24,107 nucleotides of DNA, from positions 1-24,107 of the forward strand of contig JAGLNY010000189.1 of the NCBI GenBank assembly GCA_023139255.1, written 5' to 3'. The notes below the pieces were generated by a model. That model saw only the letters and a list, made by a program, of their open reading frames with translations. It had not been told where the DNA came from and did no database searches. Both the position numbers and the translations under genes were made by a program. Positions within the stretch are counted from its first letter, which is position 1. Each line of letters opens with the position of its first letter. The stretch is from Spirochaetales bacterium (lineage in GTDB: Bacteria; Spirochaetota; Spirochaetia; JABMQR01). Below, in pieces: positions 7,901 to 13,887 of the stretch.

Positions 7901-7947
7901 TAATATGACCTTATGACTATTCTAGTTCTTTTGGTCATATTATGCAA
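7901..7947 (-). promoter_or_regulatory. Promoter and probable operator of the first TetR gene
   Basis: On the minus strand TTGCAT (complement of 7942-7947) and TAGAAT (7919-7924) are spaced by 17 bp. A perfect inverted repeat TAATATGACC (7901-7910) / GGTCATATTA (7933-7942), with a 22-bp spacer, places one arm between -35 and -10 and the other just after the expected start. Inside it ACTA-TTC-TAGT (7916-7926) is also palindromic. This layout fits repression by the TetR protein encoded right after it. Confidence 0.6.
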
Positions 7948-8029
7948 TAAAAAAAGTGGTAGTAAGAGATAAATAAGTGATTTTACTATATATGGGGTCT
8001 ACCACTAGGAGTAGGGGGTATACTTAGTA

Positions 8030-9643
8030 CTATCCTGCTGGGTGTGCTGGGTGTGTTGGGTATGTTTTGTGAGTTTGTACTAATGGAAGAACTATCTCAA
8101 AAATTGTTCCAACCACTTTTTCTCCATCTCTCTTGTTCGACAAGGAGACTGATCCATGGTGCAGAGAAGCTCCGCTTTTAACAATCGCAAGTCCTAAACC
8201 ACTCCCCTCAATTGATTGTGCAGTTGAACGGAAGAACCTGTCAAAAACCCTGGGCAGATCCGCCTCGGGAACTCCAGGCCCATTATCTTCAATATGGAAT
8301 ACAGCATTATTATTTTTTAATATAACATTTACTGAAACTGCTGCATCTTCTGCTTCCGGATATTGCATGAATGAATTCTTCATTAGTGAGAATTTAATAC
8401 TGTTTCCTATAACATTCTGCAGCATTCCCCTTACAATTGAATAATTACAGAAGATTGTTTGTTTCAGGACATTCTCATCCAAATCCATCTCTATCTTCAG
8501 GTTGTTGGCATTATCACCCCCTGCTGTAGTTTGAATTGCATCATTGAGAATATTCCCTATCTGATAATTTGAGAATTTTATTTCTGTTTCCTTGTTTTCC
8601 ATTCTCGAAAGTTCAAGAAGATTTGCCACAATCAGCTTAATACGTTCAGCCTGATGCTTCCCTTTAAGAACATATTCAGACCTTCTTCCACTATCCTGCC
8701 CTCCCCGCCCCTCAAGCAGCTCTAAATAGGAAATAAGAGCAGTAAGGGGAGTTCGCAATTCATGTGAGGCATCAGAAAGAAAATTTTTCAGGGTATCCCG
8801 TTCTGTCTCCAGGTCGTCAACTGTAATCTCCAGGCGTTCCGCCATACTATTAAACTGATCCGTCAGAAGACCTATCTCATCCTCCCGCTTTTTCCCATCA
8901 AGATCAGCACGCATAGACAAATCCCCTTCCCGCATACCGCCGACAGCACGACTCAATGCGACAATGGGACTGGAAAGTTTTCTACCCATCCACCACCCAA
9001 GCAAACCGGAAAGCAGCAGAGCTATGGCAGAAGCTGACCCGAATGCTACTAAAGCAGGCTGGATAATACCCATCCGAACATCTGATGAATTAGCAATAAC
9101 AAGAAATCCTTCTATTTCGTTCCCACCGATTAACAGCTCTGTACCACCAATCCCGATAGGCAAGATATTTGTACCGGATATCTGGTCTTTTTTTTCTGTA
9201 GGCTGGTTACTGATTTTTATATTTTGCTGTCCCCGCCAGGGTTGGTTGCCGTTTGAGGCAGCAAACTGACCTTGCCCAAATGTCTGCATCATTCCGCTTA
9301 TATTAAGCCTGGAATCATCCAGCGTAACCCGTTGATCACTGCTGTACACATCAAAGAAAGAGGTTCCGTCTTCACTCATAAATTTTATCTCAATATTCTG
9401 CAGTGATTCCACTGAATTAAAGAATAGCTCAAGCTCACTCAGCGCCGGGTTTCTGCCGATATATTTGATTAGTTCTGAGGCTACCTGCTGAGCAGAGGTC
9501 TCTATTACTTCAGCCTCTTTCTGACTTGCATATCGTTGGATAAAACCGTAAAAAATACCACCAACCATGACAAGTGCCAGAAAAGTTATACCTACATAGC
9601 TGATAATGAGTTTATTCTTCAGGCTCTTTCTTAAAAGCCGCAT
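8030..9643 (-). CDS. Membrane sensor histidine kinase (HAMP-HisKA-HATPase)
   Basis: This 537-residue inner-membrane kinase has TM1 at about 12-36, an extracytoplasmic sensor region (37-194, rich in Gln/Gly/Asn at about 120-150), TM2 at about 195-219, HAMP at about 220-275, and an H-box SDASHELRTPLTAL with phospho-accepting H294. The ATPase has an N-box around N410/N414, G1 DNGPG (453-457) and G2 GSGLGL (480-485). It is the last gene of the TetR-RR-PDZ-HK operon and presumably phosphorylates the OmpR-type regulator encoded two genes upstream. The ATG has GGAG about 8 nt before it. The last residues (YPTHPAHPAG) come from a short tandem 9-bp repeat and are probably dispensable. Confidence 0.93.
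   Translation of the reverse strand: MRLLRKSLKNKLIISYVGITFLALVMVGGIFYGFIQRYASQKEAEVIETSAQQVASELIKYIGRNPALSELELFFNSVESLQNIEIKFMSEDGTSFFDVYSSDQRVTLDDSRLNISGMMQTFGQGQFAASNGNQPWRGQQNIKISNQPTEKKDQISGTNILPIGIGGTELLIGGNEIEGFLVIANSSDVRMGIIQPALVAFGSASAIALLLSGLLGWWMGRKLSSPIVALSRAVGGMREGDLSMRADLDGKKREDEIGLLTDQFNSMAERLEITVDDLETERDTLKNFLSDASHELRTPLTALISYLELLEGRGGQDSGRRSEYVLKGKHQAERIKLIVANLLELSRMENKETEIKFSNYQIGNILNDAIQTTAGGDNANNLKIEMDLDENVLKQTIFCNYSIVRGMLQNVIGNSIKFSLMKNSFMQYPEAEDAAVSVNVILKNNNAVFHIEDNGPGVPEADLPRVFDRFFRSTAQSIEGSGLGLAIVKSGASLHHGSVSLSNKRDGEKVVGTIFEIVLPLVQTHKTYPTHPAHPAG
8035..8061. repeat. Three tandem 9-bp units at the 3' end of the kinase gene
   Basis: CTGCTGGGT, GTGCTGGGT and GTGTTGGGT follow each other. 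In the kinase frame they encode the Pro/His-rich tail. A multiple of three keeps the frame if the unit number changes, so this could be a length-variable spot. Confidence 0.6.
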
Positions 9644-9671
9644 TTTACTAATCTCCTATACTAAATGGAAA

Positions 9672-9721
9672 CAGGAGTCTATTGAACTTAATCAATAGTG
9701 ATTAAATCCGACAGACTCCTG
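9672..9721. repeat. Short copy C of the palindromic repeat (50 bp)
   Basis: CAGGAGTCT (from 9672) and AGACTCCTG (to 9721) flank two arms carrying ACTTAATCAATA and, on the other strand, a GTCGGATTTAATCA block. These are the left-arm sequences of the 165-171-bp copies at 27-191 and 15229-15399. It looks like an internally deleted or arm-to-arm version. It forms a strong hairpin between the PDZ stop and the kinase start and may reduce read-through into the kinase. The terminal TA seen in copies A and B is CA/TG here. Confidence 0.65.
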
Positions 9722-9758
9722 GACCTCGCCTCGCAAGACAACTATAAGTTCAGGTGTC

Positions 9759-10799
9759 TTAATTGTCGTCCATGTCAGGGAGCCTGAAGTTAGGCATTTC
9801 CTGAAAGCCCTTCTGTCCCGGCATGCCAAAAGGCAGTCTAAAATCCTGGAGTGCTGATTCCATCGGATAGTATGAAACTCCCAGAAAGGGTTTTCCCTCG
9901 TTATCACCAAGCTCAACTTCCACCTTGGTAATCCCGGACATATCACCCAATGTAATCTCTACAGTATTTCCTGGTTCGTATTCCAACACCGCACCGGCAA
10001 GATCACCGTCTTCCAGATTCGTGCCGTCCAACGCGATTACAATCATATGTTCCTTAATCCCGGCTTCCTCCGCGGGGCTGCCCTCTACAACACTCATTAT
10101 CAAAGCCGCATCACCTGAGGTTACAGCCTCAAGAATTTCTTCGGGTATATCAAGCATACCGAAAGTATCATCTCCGTCCTCAGATTCAAACATAAATCCC
10201 GGACGCTTACCAGGCATCATTCTCCCGCCAAAGGGATCCTCATCCCCACGACCGAAAAAAGGCATTTCGAACCTACCCATATCGCTCATTACCCCGGAAG
10301 GTCTGCCGACAATACCGATAAGGGGATACCCTATCCTTGTCTCCAGCTTAAGGGTTATCACTATCTCATCTTCCGCTCTCAGCAGGGTTAAGGATATAGT
10401 CTGGCCATGTTCATAGCCCTCAATCGCAAGGACAATATCCCTTATGTTTGAAACCTCAATATCCTCAACTGACAAGATAACGTCTCCACGTAATATTCCC
10501 GCATTGTCAGCCGGACTATCCACGAATACATCTGCAACCAGAACCCCTGGCTCGTCACTGTATTTGAGTTCGTCACCTCTTCTTTCTCCCATTGGAGCAA
10601 ACCTGCTGCTCCCGCGTCCACGCATTCCTGTACCTGGAAAATTGTCGTTTAATATGCTTCCATCAGCAGAATCCGCAGCTTCTTCCGAAAGAAACTCTCT
10701 GCTGTTCAGTATATCAGCCTGACCTTCGGCAAATGCTATACCAATAGATACTGATAAAATCATAAGTATAAGAAATGTTCTTTTACCCAATGTGCTCAT
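9759..10799 (-). CDS. Secreted double-PDZ protein without protease domain
   Basis: This 346-residue protein has a signal peptide (hydrophobic 9-22, likely cleavage after AFA at about 24). Two PDZ domains follow: about 85-153 (with GILRGDVILSVED) and about 232-298 (GSPAEEAGIKEHMIVIALDG). HtrA/DegP proteins carry a trypsin-like protease before their PDZ domains; none is present. The linkers (about 170-215 and 315-346) are rich in Met, Phe, Gly, Asp and Glu, and the protein is acidic overall. It should sit in the periplasm or at the outer face of the inner membrane. Lying between a response regulator and its kinase, it may bind peptide ends or misfolded proteins and modulate the kinase's sensor domain (inference). 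The ribosome site GGAGGTG is strong. Confidence 0.88.
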   Translation of the reverse strand: MSTLGKRTFLILMILSVSIGIAFAEGQADILNSREFLSEEAADSADGSILNDNFPGTGMRGRGSSRFAPMGERRGDELKYSDEPGVLVADVFVDSPADNAGILRGDVILSVEDIEVSNIRDIVLAIEGYEHGQTISLTLLRAEDEIVITLKLETRIGYPLIGIVGRPSGVMSDMGRFEMPFFGRGDEDPFGGRMMPGKRPGFMFESEDGDDTFGMLDIPEEILEAVTSGDAALIMSVVEGSPAEEAGIKEHMIVIALDGTNLEDGDLAGAVLEYEPGNTVEITLGDMSGITKVEVELGDNEGKPFLGVSYYPMESALQDFRLPFGMPGQKGFQEMPNFRLPDMDDN

Positions 10800-10826
10800 T
10801 ATGCACCTCCATAGTGTAGTATACAG

Positions 10827-10848
10827 CTCCGAAATTCTGATTCCGGAG
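10827..10848. promoter_or_regulatory. Imperfect 22-bp palindrome upstream of the PDZ gene
   Basis: CTCCG.AAT and ATT.CGGAG are mirrored about one centre, 28 bp before the PDZ start codon. It could be a binding site or a 5' leader hairpin; sequence alone does not decide. Confidence 0.35.
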
Positions 10849-10887
10849 AGGGTATCCGCCTTGTAAGTACCCAGCCGGATTTCCTAC

Positions 10888-10900
10888 TGATAACATATCA
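10888..10900. promoter_or_regulatory. Perfect short palindrome TGATA-ACA-TATCA
   Basis: A 5-3-5 palindrome lies in the 180-bp gap between the response regulator and the PDZ gene. The gap is long for an operon, so it may hold an internal regulated promoter, with this as a candidate site. Confidence 0.3.
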
Positions 10901-10979
10901 AGAAACTATTAGTATTAGATTTAGTAATTGTTAAGATTTCTTAATCTGGCACAATGAAAATTGTACTTTCATCCTTAGA

Positions 10980-11696
10980 CTATTGGTCAAATCTGTAGCC
11001 ATATCCTCTTACAGTTTTCAGATAGACGGGTTTAGCCGGGTTTTCTTCAATTTTCTCCCTGAGATGCCGGATATGAACATTCACTGTTTTCGGGTCTTCC
11101 GGATTCCAGTTTTCAGACCACACCTGGTTCATTATCTGATCCCTGGTCAGCACCTGCCCGGGATATTCCAAAAACAGCATAAGAAGGCGCATCTCAATAG
11201 GGGTAAGGAAAAGATCTTTGCCATCCCTTCTCGCCCTCATACCCTTAATGTTAACTGATACAGCACCAAATACAATAGTATTTTTGTTTTCAGGTGACAC
11301 CTGATCATTTCCCGCAGAAAATTCTCCATAGGCACGACGCATTTGAGCTTTAATGCGTGAAAAAAGTTCGCGAAAACTAAACGGTTTCACGAGATAATCA
11401 TCTCCACCGACTTCAAGACCAACAACCCGGTCCAGTACTTCATCCCGTGCCGATACAAAAATAACCGGCATATGAAAACCTTTCATGCGAATCTGCCGAC
11501 AGGTTTCATATCCATCAATTCCCGGCAACCGGATATCAAGTAAAACTAAATCAATCTGCATACTGTCCAGCAAAGTAAGGGCTTTTTCCCCTGATCCTGC
11601 TTTTTCAGGGACAAACCCCTCATCCTGAAGGCCGTCAAATATTGCATCTGCAATAGCAGGCTCATCCTCAACAATAAGAATTCGGTCTCTTTTCAT
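10980..11696 (-). CDS. OmpR/PhoB-family response regulator
   Basis: This 238-residue protein has a receiver domain (about 5-118) with acidic pocket D11/E12, phospho-acceptor D54 in VLLDIRLPG, S82 and K104. It is followed by a winged-helix DNA-binding domain (about 138-236) ending in the typical VRGYGYRF. It is expected to be phosphorylated by the kinase encoded two genes downstream and to regulate transcription, possibly of this operon. Its ATG overlaps the TGA of the upstream TetR gene (ATGA), suggesting translational coupling, with AAAGGT as ribosome site inside the TetR gene. Confidence 0.95.
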   Translation of the reverse strand: MKRDRILIVEDEPAIADAIFDGLQDEGFVPEKAGSGEKALTLLDSMQIDLVLLDIRLPGIDGYETCRQIRMKGFHMPVIFVSARDEVLDRVVGLEVGGDDYLVKPFSFRELFSRIKAQMRRAYGEFSAGNDQVSPENKNTIVFGAVSVNIKGMRARRDGKDLFLTPIEMRLLMLFLEYPGQVLTRDQIMNQVWSENWNPEDPKTVNVHIRHLREKIEENPAKPVYLKTVRGYGYRFDQ

Positions 11697-12313
11697 GATT
11701 TCTTAACCTTTACTATCCTACCAGCTTTCAGGCTCTCTATATATATATTGATAAGTTTTATTGAGGCTTCCGGGTCATATGATTCAAGAAATGCCATTTG
11801 GAAACAGAAGGATTCCAGAAGATGCAGGAGATGAGTACTTACCTCGTTTACAGAGTGCTTAATAAGCATATTTGAATGTACCCCGATGCTCAACAGACGT
11901 TTAAACAAAATTATCAGCTTAGCCGTCCTTCGCATAATTATATCTGAAAAATCCCTTCCTTCCTTCTTCAGCTGTATCATTACATCAACAAGTGAAGTAA
12001 GCGCATCCCGGTTTTTAGCAGCTGTCTCAATTATATCCCTGCAAATTCGTTTCAGACGATTGACTACAGTTTTTGAATCATCCCAGGCTATTTCTGCATA
12101 CCTGATAAACATTTTACCGGTAAAAAGTTTTACCGCATAATAATAAATCTCTTCCTTATCACGAAAATACTGATAGATTGTCGGCCGTGATATACCGCAT
12201 TCATGCGCAATTAAGGAAAGATTAGAGTCTTTGTATCCCTCCCGGGAAAACACCTGCAAGGCCATATAGAGTATTTCTTCTTTTCGTTTATCATGATCAA
12301 TTATTTTAGGCAT
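11693..12313 (-). CDS. TetR-family transcriptional regulator (second), first gene of the signalling operon
   Basis: From the ATG at 12313, preceded by GAGGA, this is a 206-residue protein. The frame extends upstream to 12400, but that would run across the predicted promoter, so the shorter form is preferred. The TetR HTH is at about 31-50 (LSLIAHECGISRPTIYQYF); the C-terminal helical domain gives no specificity clue. It overlaps the response regulator start by 4 nt, so both should be made together. This links a ligand-type repressor and a two-component system in one transcript. Confidence 0.9.
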   Translation of the reverse strand: MPKIIDHDKRKEEILYMALQVFSREGYKDSNLSLIAHECGISRPTIYQYFRDKEEIYYYAVKLFTGKMFIRYAEIAWDDSKTVVNRLKRICRDIIETAAKNRDALTSLVDVMIQLKKEGRDFSDIIMRRTAKLIILFKRLLSIGVHSNMLIKHSVNEVSTHLLHLLESFCFQMAFLESYDPEASIKLINIYIESLKAGRIVKVKKS

Positions 12314-12372
12314 TCTATCCTCAGTTTCAGCATGATTATTACTTTCATCAGTGTATACGAAATTATTGTTTT

Positions 12373-12400
12373 TTTCTAGCAAAAAAACCAAATGTGTCAA
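12373..12400 (-). promoter_or_regulatory. Putative promoter of the TetR-RR-PDZ-HK operon
   Basis: On the minus strand a consensus TTGACA (complement of 12395-12400) and TAGAAA (12373-12378) are spaced by 16 bp, giving a leader of about 50 nt before the ATG at 12313. Confidence 0.5.
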
Positions 12401-12454
12401 AAACAGAAAAAGGATATATCAGTTTTAATTACATTATTTAAGAAATTGTTATTA

Positions 12455-12483
12455 TTGACAGTTTTGTAGGCATGTGTTATTTT
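12455..12483 (+). promoter_or_regulatory. Promoter of the small-RNA candidate
   Basis: Consensus TTGACA (12455-12460), a 17-bp spacer and TATTTT (12478-12483). No gene follows within reach; the next landmark is an intrinsic terminator at 12593-12618. Confidence 0.55.
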
Positions 12484-12489
12484 AAATTA

Positions 12490-12620
12490 AAGAAGTTATG
12501 AAATTGAAAGTATAACAAGAGTGAAACAGTATTCTCGTTGAGAATATCTTGTCTTTTGGTTTCAGAGCTTCCGCACTCAACCAATTTTGCGGGCCGGGGT
12601 TTCACCCCGGCATTTTTTAT
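12490..12620 (+). ncRNA. Candidate small RNA of about 130 nt
   Basis: The transcript is bounded by a promoter at 12455-12483 and a perfect terminator at 12593-12618 and contains no credible ORF (only a 5-codon frame, MKLKV, at 12498). It can fold into ACAAGA (12515-12520)/TCTTGT (12547-12552) enclosing TATTCTC-GTT-GAGAATA (12530-12546). An overlapping pair TGAAAC (12522-12527)/GTTTCA (12559-12564) closes around that hairpin. CCGC (12571)/GCGG (12592) forms a further stem before the terminator. I do not recognise it as 6S, SRP, tmRNA, RNase P RNA or a known riboswitch. Expression and 5' end are inferred. Confidence 0.5.
12593..12618 (+). terminator. Strong intrinsic terminator
   Basis: GCCGGGGT-TTC-ACCCCGGC is a perfect 8-bp GC-rich stem with a 3-nt loop, followed by A and six T on the plus strand. 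No annotated gene ends just before it, which points to an RNA gene upstream. Confidence 0.88.
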
Positions 12621-12960
12621 GTCCCGGTTTTAATCCATGGGAAAATAAAACATTGGGCAAAACACAGCAACTATCTGGTTTTATCGTGAAATATGTTGTA
12701 CTTATTCATTGACAGGGTTATACTGTGTTCAACATCCTATGAGTGAGCATCTGTCTATATACACATGTTTGTAGAACAGATATTAAGAAGACTTCCAGTC
12801 CGCTGGACCGGATGGATAAAGTTTAAGTGTATTTCCGGAAATACTGGAGAAGCCTTCATGGGGTTATATGCATGAAATGCATGGTGATAATAACAAGTTA
12901 TCGGTAATTTTTTCGCAAGAACATCAAAATTTGAAACGCATATTTTTTAATACGATTCTA
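12621..12960. other. 340-bp AT-rich intergenic stretch without a gene
   Basis: No coding frame or RNA is supported. It holds several palindromes: TCCAG-TCCG-CTGGA (12794-12807), a perfect 16-bp GTATTTCC/GGAAATAC (12829-12844), ATGCAT twice (about 12867-12882) and ATAAC-AA-GTTAT (12890-12901). It separates the small-RNA terminator from the higBA promoter. Confidence 0.5.
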
Positions 12961-12989
12961 TTGACTGTGTATCGATATTTAGATACACT
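12961..12989 (+). promoter_or_regulatory. higBA promoter with embedded palindromic operator
   Basis: TTGACT (12961-12966), a 17-bp spacer and TACACT (12984-12989). A perfect inverted repeat GTGTATC-8 bp-GATACAC (12967-12973/12982-12988) fills the spacer and runs into the -10, the expected place for autorepression by the HigA antitoxin. The higB ATG is only 6 nt after the -10, so the mRNA may be leaderless. Confidence 0.65.
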
Positions 12990-12994
12990 TAATT

Positions 12995-13381
12995 ATGGGA
13001 GAAAAAGAATTTGTTGCATATCAGGGGGAGTATTATACAATTGAATGGTATTTTGATCCTAAAGGACTATGCCAGTCTTTAGAATACTATGCTGCAATGT
13101 CAAACTCTCAAAAGAGGAAGTTACTTATGCTTTTCAAGCGAATGGGTGATTTTGGAAAAATAACTGATCAAACAAAATACAGAAATGAATCTGATGGAAT
13201 ATATGCATTCAAGCCACAACCAGATAGATTTTTATCATTCTTCACAAGCGATAAGAAAATTATTGTAACTGAGGGATTCGTGAAGAAAAGTAATAAACTT
13301 CCCAGGAATATTAAAGATCGATCATTGCGTATTAAAAATGAATATCTTGAGAGAGTAAAGGAAGGTTCATATTATGAGTAA
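12995..13381 (+). CDS. higB: HigB/RelE-superfamily toxin (Gp49-like)
   Basis: This 128-residue protein resembles the Gp49-like HigB toxins: YYTIEWYFDPKG near residues 13-24, QKRKLLMLFKRMGDFGKI (39-56) and GIYAFKPQPDRFLSFF (68-83). Such toxins are ribosome-dependent mRNA endonucleases (family knowledge). The toxin gene precedes the antitoxin and overlaps it by 8 nt, the classic higBA order. No Shine-Dalgarno sequence precedes the ATG (AATT only), and the promoter -10 ends 5 nt before it. The pair is visibly more AT-rich than its neighbours, which suggests acquisition. The gene appears intact. Confidence 0.85.
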   Translation: MGEKEFVAYQGEYYTIEWYFDPKGLCQSLEYYAAMSNSQKRKLLMLFKRMGDFGKITDQTKYRNESDGIYAFKPQPDRFLSFFTSDKKIIVTEGFVKKSNKLPRNIKDRSLRIKNEYLERVKEGSYYE

Positions 13382-13667
13382 AAAGATTGAATCCACATTT
13401 GATAAATTCATGAAGGATAAAAACCAAAAAGAGCTTTTTGACAAAGAATACAATAAGTTTATGCTATCTGAATTTTTGCTGGATGCAATGAAAGAAGAAC
13501 ATTTTTCAGTAAGGAAACTTTCTGAGAAATCAGGAGTTTCAACAAGTATCATACAGAATATTAAAACAGAAAAAACTTCAAATGTTACCCTAAACACAAT
13601 ACAAGCCTTAGCCTCAAGTATGGGGTATAGAATAAACTTTGAAAAGATCAGTCAAAGAGTGCAATAG
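13374..13667 (+). CDS. higA: HigA/XRE-family antitoxin
   Basis: This 97-residue protein has an XRE-type HTH at about 45-67 (SVRKLSEKSGVSTSIIQNI), preceded by a helical N-terminal segment (about 1-42) that may carry the toxin-binding part. Antitoxins of this kind bind and neutralise the toxin and repress the operon, probably through the palindrome at 12967-12988. The start overlaps the toxin stop; a GGAAGG ribosome site lies inside higB. The pair is complete and probably functional. Confidence 0.85.
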   Translation: MSKKIESTFDKFMKDKNQKELFDKEYNKFMLSEFLLDAMKEEHFSVRKLSEKSGVSTSIIQNIKTEKTSNVTLNTIQALASSMGYRINFEKISQRVQ

Positions 13668-13692
13668 ATTAAAATGCGGGCGAAAAAACGAC

Positions 13693-13787
13693 CGCTAACA
13701 GCGAATATGAGATTCCGCCTTCGGCTCCATCCAAATTGCCTCTGGTCGCAAGCTCCCAGCGGCAACTTTCCTTCACAATCATATCGG
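13693..13787. other. Structured imperfect palindrome after higBA (attC-like, unproven)
   Basis: A GC-richer stretch after the AT-rich higA folds as one long imperfect hairpin. The outer arm CGAATATGA (13702-13710) pairs with TCATATCG (13779-13786) with one unpaired base. The inner arm TTGCCTCTGG (13736-13745) pairs with CCAGCGGCAA (13756-13765) with one mismatch. It starts near GCTAAC (13694-13699). Unpaired bases on one arm and position right after a toxin-antitoxin pair recall integron attC sites, but no matching GTTAGC-type core is found at the right end. It may be a cassette remnant, a repeat or a terminator-like structure. Confidence 0.35.
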
Positions 13788-13887
13788 AGTATATTTAAAG
13801 ATAATAATTCTGGTTTAACCATGAGCCTTACAGGCTCCTGAGATTTCGGAGGATATGCTAATTACCATTAAAGGATGGGAGTATACA

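Noticed and set aside
7955..8006. AGTGGTA/TACCACT inverted repeat after the kinase
   Set aside because: The arms are short, the loop is 38 nt and there is no U-tract, so it is not convincing as a terminator or operator.
12314..12400. 29-residue extension of the second TetR protein
   Set aside because: It would begin at the predicted -35 box; the ATG at 12313 has GAGGA and gives a normal TetR start.
12490..12620. 6S RNA, SRP RNA or c-di-GMP riboswitch identity for the small-RNA candidate
   Set aside because: It is shorter than 6S and lacks the central bubble; the SRP tetraloop motif and riboswitch core motifs are not present.
13818..13832. Partial match ACAGGCTCCT to the repeat end before zwf
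   Set aside because: Only about 11 bases match and no second arm is present, so chance is likely.
13855..13887. Upstream ATG of zwf
   Set aside because: GGAGG is only 2 nt from this ATG, which is too close, and the added residues precede the normal start of the nucleotide-binding strand.
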